NCBI GenBank assembly: GCA_029268615.1 | Contig: JAQWNM010000007.1 | Coordinates: 62,001 to 126,000, forward strand | DNA from: SAR86 cluster bacterium | GTDB lineage: Bacteria; Pseudomonadota; Gammaproteobacteria; Magnimaribacterales; Magnimaribacteraceae | Length of the DNA stretch: 64,000 nucleotides | Direction of reading: 5' to 3' | Shown here: piece after piece, positions 63,209 through 64,000 of the stretch | Layout of the letters: each line of letters opens with the position of its first letter | Position numbering within the stretch: position 1 is the first letter of the stretch | Notes under the pieces: generated by a model | Seen by the model: the letters and a program-made list of their open reading frames with translations, nothing else | Told to the model about the DNA's origin: nothing | The model's database searches: none | Program-made: the position numbers and the translations under genes

Positions 63209-64000
63209 TTGAAAGAATCTTATTTAAATAGAATTTTAGAAAAAACTGCTGAAGAAATATTAGAGCAGAAATTATCCTCGTCCCTAGCAGACATGAAATC
63301 AGTAATTAAAGATCTTCCTCCTTCACTTCCATTTATTGATACTCTTTTACAAAAGATGGTAAGAGGAGAAAGTGCCATCATAGCTGAGATGAAAAAAGCA
63401 TCGCCTAGCAAGGGAGTTATTAGAAAGAACTTTCAACCAAGAGTAATAGCTAAAAGTTATGAAAATGGAGGAGCAGATTGCTTAAGTATTTTGACTAATG
63501 AACCTTTTTTTTATGGACACTTGAGCCATATAGGTGAAGTACGTTCGGTAGTCAATTTACCAATTTTAAGAAAAGATTTTATTATAGATGAATTTCAAAT
63601 TTATCAGAGCAGGCAAGCCTTAGCTGACTGCATCCTATTAATAGTTGCCGCTTTAAGTTTGACTCAATTAGAAGATTACTATGCTATAGCAGGGGAACTT
63701 GATCTTGATGTTCTCTTAGAAGTACATGACGAAATAGAACTTGAATTAGCCTTAAATTTAGAACCTAAATTAATTGGAGTAAATAATAGAGATTTAAGGA
63801 CTTTTGAAGTCAATTTAAGCACTAGTATTGAATTGAATAAGAAATTACAGCCCAACACTTTCTTAATTTCAGAAAGTGGTATCAATTCAGCTAAAGATAT
63901 AGCTTTATTAAAAGACAATAAAATCTTTGGCTATTTAATAGGGGAAGCTTTTATGAGAGAAGATGATCCAGGTTCAAAAATAAAAGAGATATTGATGTAA
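63209..64000 (+). CDS. trpC: Indole-3-glycerol phosphate synthase
   Basis: Closes the indole ring from CdRP. 263 residues, monofunctional (not fused to TrpF). EMKKASPSKGVIR has the catalytic Lys and substrate Ser, ILRKDFIIDEFQIYQSR the second Lys, and GVNNRDLRTFEV and LISESGI complete the barrel. The start is TTG at 63209, two bases after trpD. The stop codon is the last three bases of the window. trpF, trpB and trpA are not seen. Confidence 0.95.
   Translation: MKESYLNRILEKTAEEILEQKLSSSLADMKSVIKDLPPSLPFIDTLLQKMVRGESAIIAEMKKASPSKGVIRKNFQPRVIAKSYENGGADCLSILTNEPFFYGHLSHIGEVRSVVNLPILRKDFIIDEFQIYQSRQALADCILLIVAALSLTQLEDYYAIAGELDLDVLLEVHDEIELELALNLEPKLIGVNNRDLRTFEVNLSTSIELNKKLQPNTFLISESGINSAKDIALLKDNKIFGYLIGEAFMREDDPGSKIKEILM

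Noticed and set aside
1-64000. CRISPR arrays, insertion sequences, phage genes, toxin-antitoxin pairs
   Set aside because: No repeat-spacer pattern, transposase, integrase, terminal inverted repeats or small paired stress genes were found on reading both strands; nearly all DNA is accounted for by recognisable genes.

Overview
The window is a compact, visibly AT-rich chromosomal segment of a Gram-negative gammaproteobacterium. LptD, SurA, a TonB-dependent receptor, HspQ, CmoA/CmoB, ZapE, YggX, DUF1249 (YqiB) and gammaproteobacterial gene orders (gmk-rpoZ-spoT-recG, lptD-surA-pdxA-rsmA-apaH, rpe-trpEGDC) all point that way. The AT bias, spacers of a few bases, frequent TTG/GTG starts and small accessory loci suggest a streamlined marine lineage such as SAR86. 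That placement is an inference and was not tested by phylogeny. I see no insertion sequences, prophage, CRISPR array or rRNA genes. The longest gene-free stretch is 236 bases (4313-4548), so no gap exceeds 300 bases.

Layout. 1-4312 (minus): glycine cleavage operon gcvT-gcvH-gcvP; gcvP runs off the left edge. 4549-12236: an aspartate-type aminotransferase and hspQ, then redox and accessory genes (FAD reductase, ABM monooxygenase, GFA protein, membrane methyltransferase/reductase, PhyH dioxygenase, Rieske oxygenase), with zapE among them. 12303-13735: tRNA-Phe, yggX, mutY. 13829-16579: hisBHAF. 16627-18007: a small secreted protein, gpmA and a rhodanese. 18017-21525: nitrogen control, a eukaryotic-type (GSII) glutamine synthetase followed by ntrB and ntrC. 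21665-24773: yqiB-like gene, alkA-like glycosylase, DUF482 protein, ubiA. 24879-28399: rubredoxin, dicarboxylate/glutamate symporter, membrane pyrophosphatase. 28391-30512: GNAT, cmoA, cmoB. 30517-36158 (minus): gmk-rpoZ-spoT-ridA-recG. 36247-40078: pyrE, ribE and two tandem amidohydrolases. 40084-42683: rpsU-yqeY diverging from tsaD-folB-folK. 42680-48738: MFS transporter, two hot-dog hydratase subunits and an ACAD10/LvaA-like kinase, with a TonB receptor diverging from them. 48787-56780 (minus): lptD-surA-pdxA-rsmA-apaH-cca-pteridine reductase. 56897-64000: HSDL2-like SDR, amgK-murU, rpe, trpEGDC, ending exactly at the trpC stop codon.

Most genes are housekeeping: C1/glycine, histidine and tryptophan synthesis, outer-membrane biogenesis, stringent response and tRNA modification. 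The parts that stand out are the GSII-NtrBC pairing, the amidohydrolase pair whose second member has lost nearly all metal ligands, the hydratase/kinase/transporter module, and a Rieske oxygenase with a Glu at the electron-transfer bridge. Several conserved neighbourhoods have lost members (apaG, gph, trmH, dnaG/rpoD), which fits genome streamlining. Nothing in the window is convincingly a wholly new defence or mobile system.
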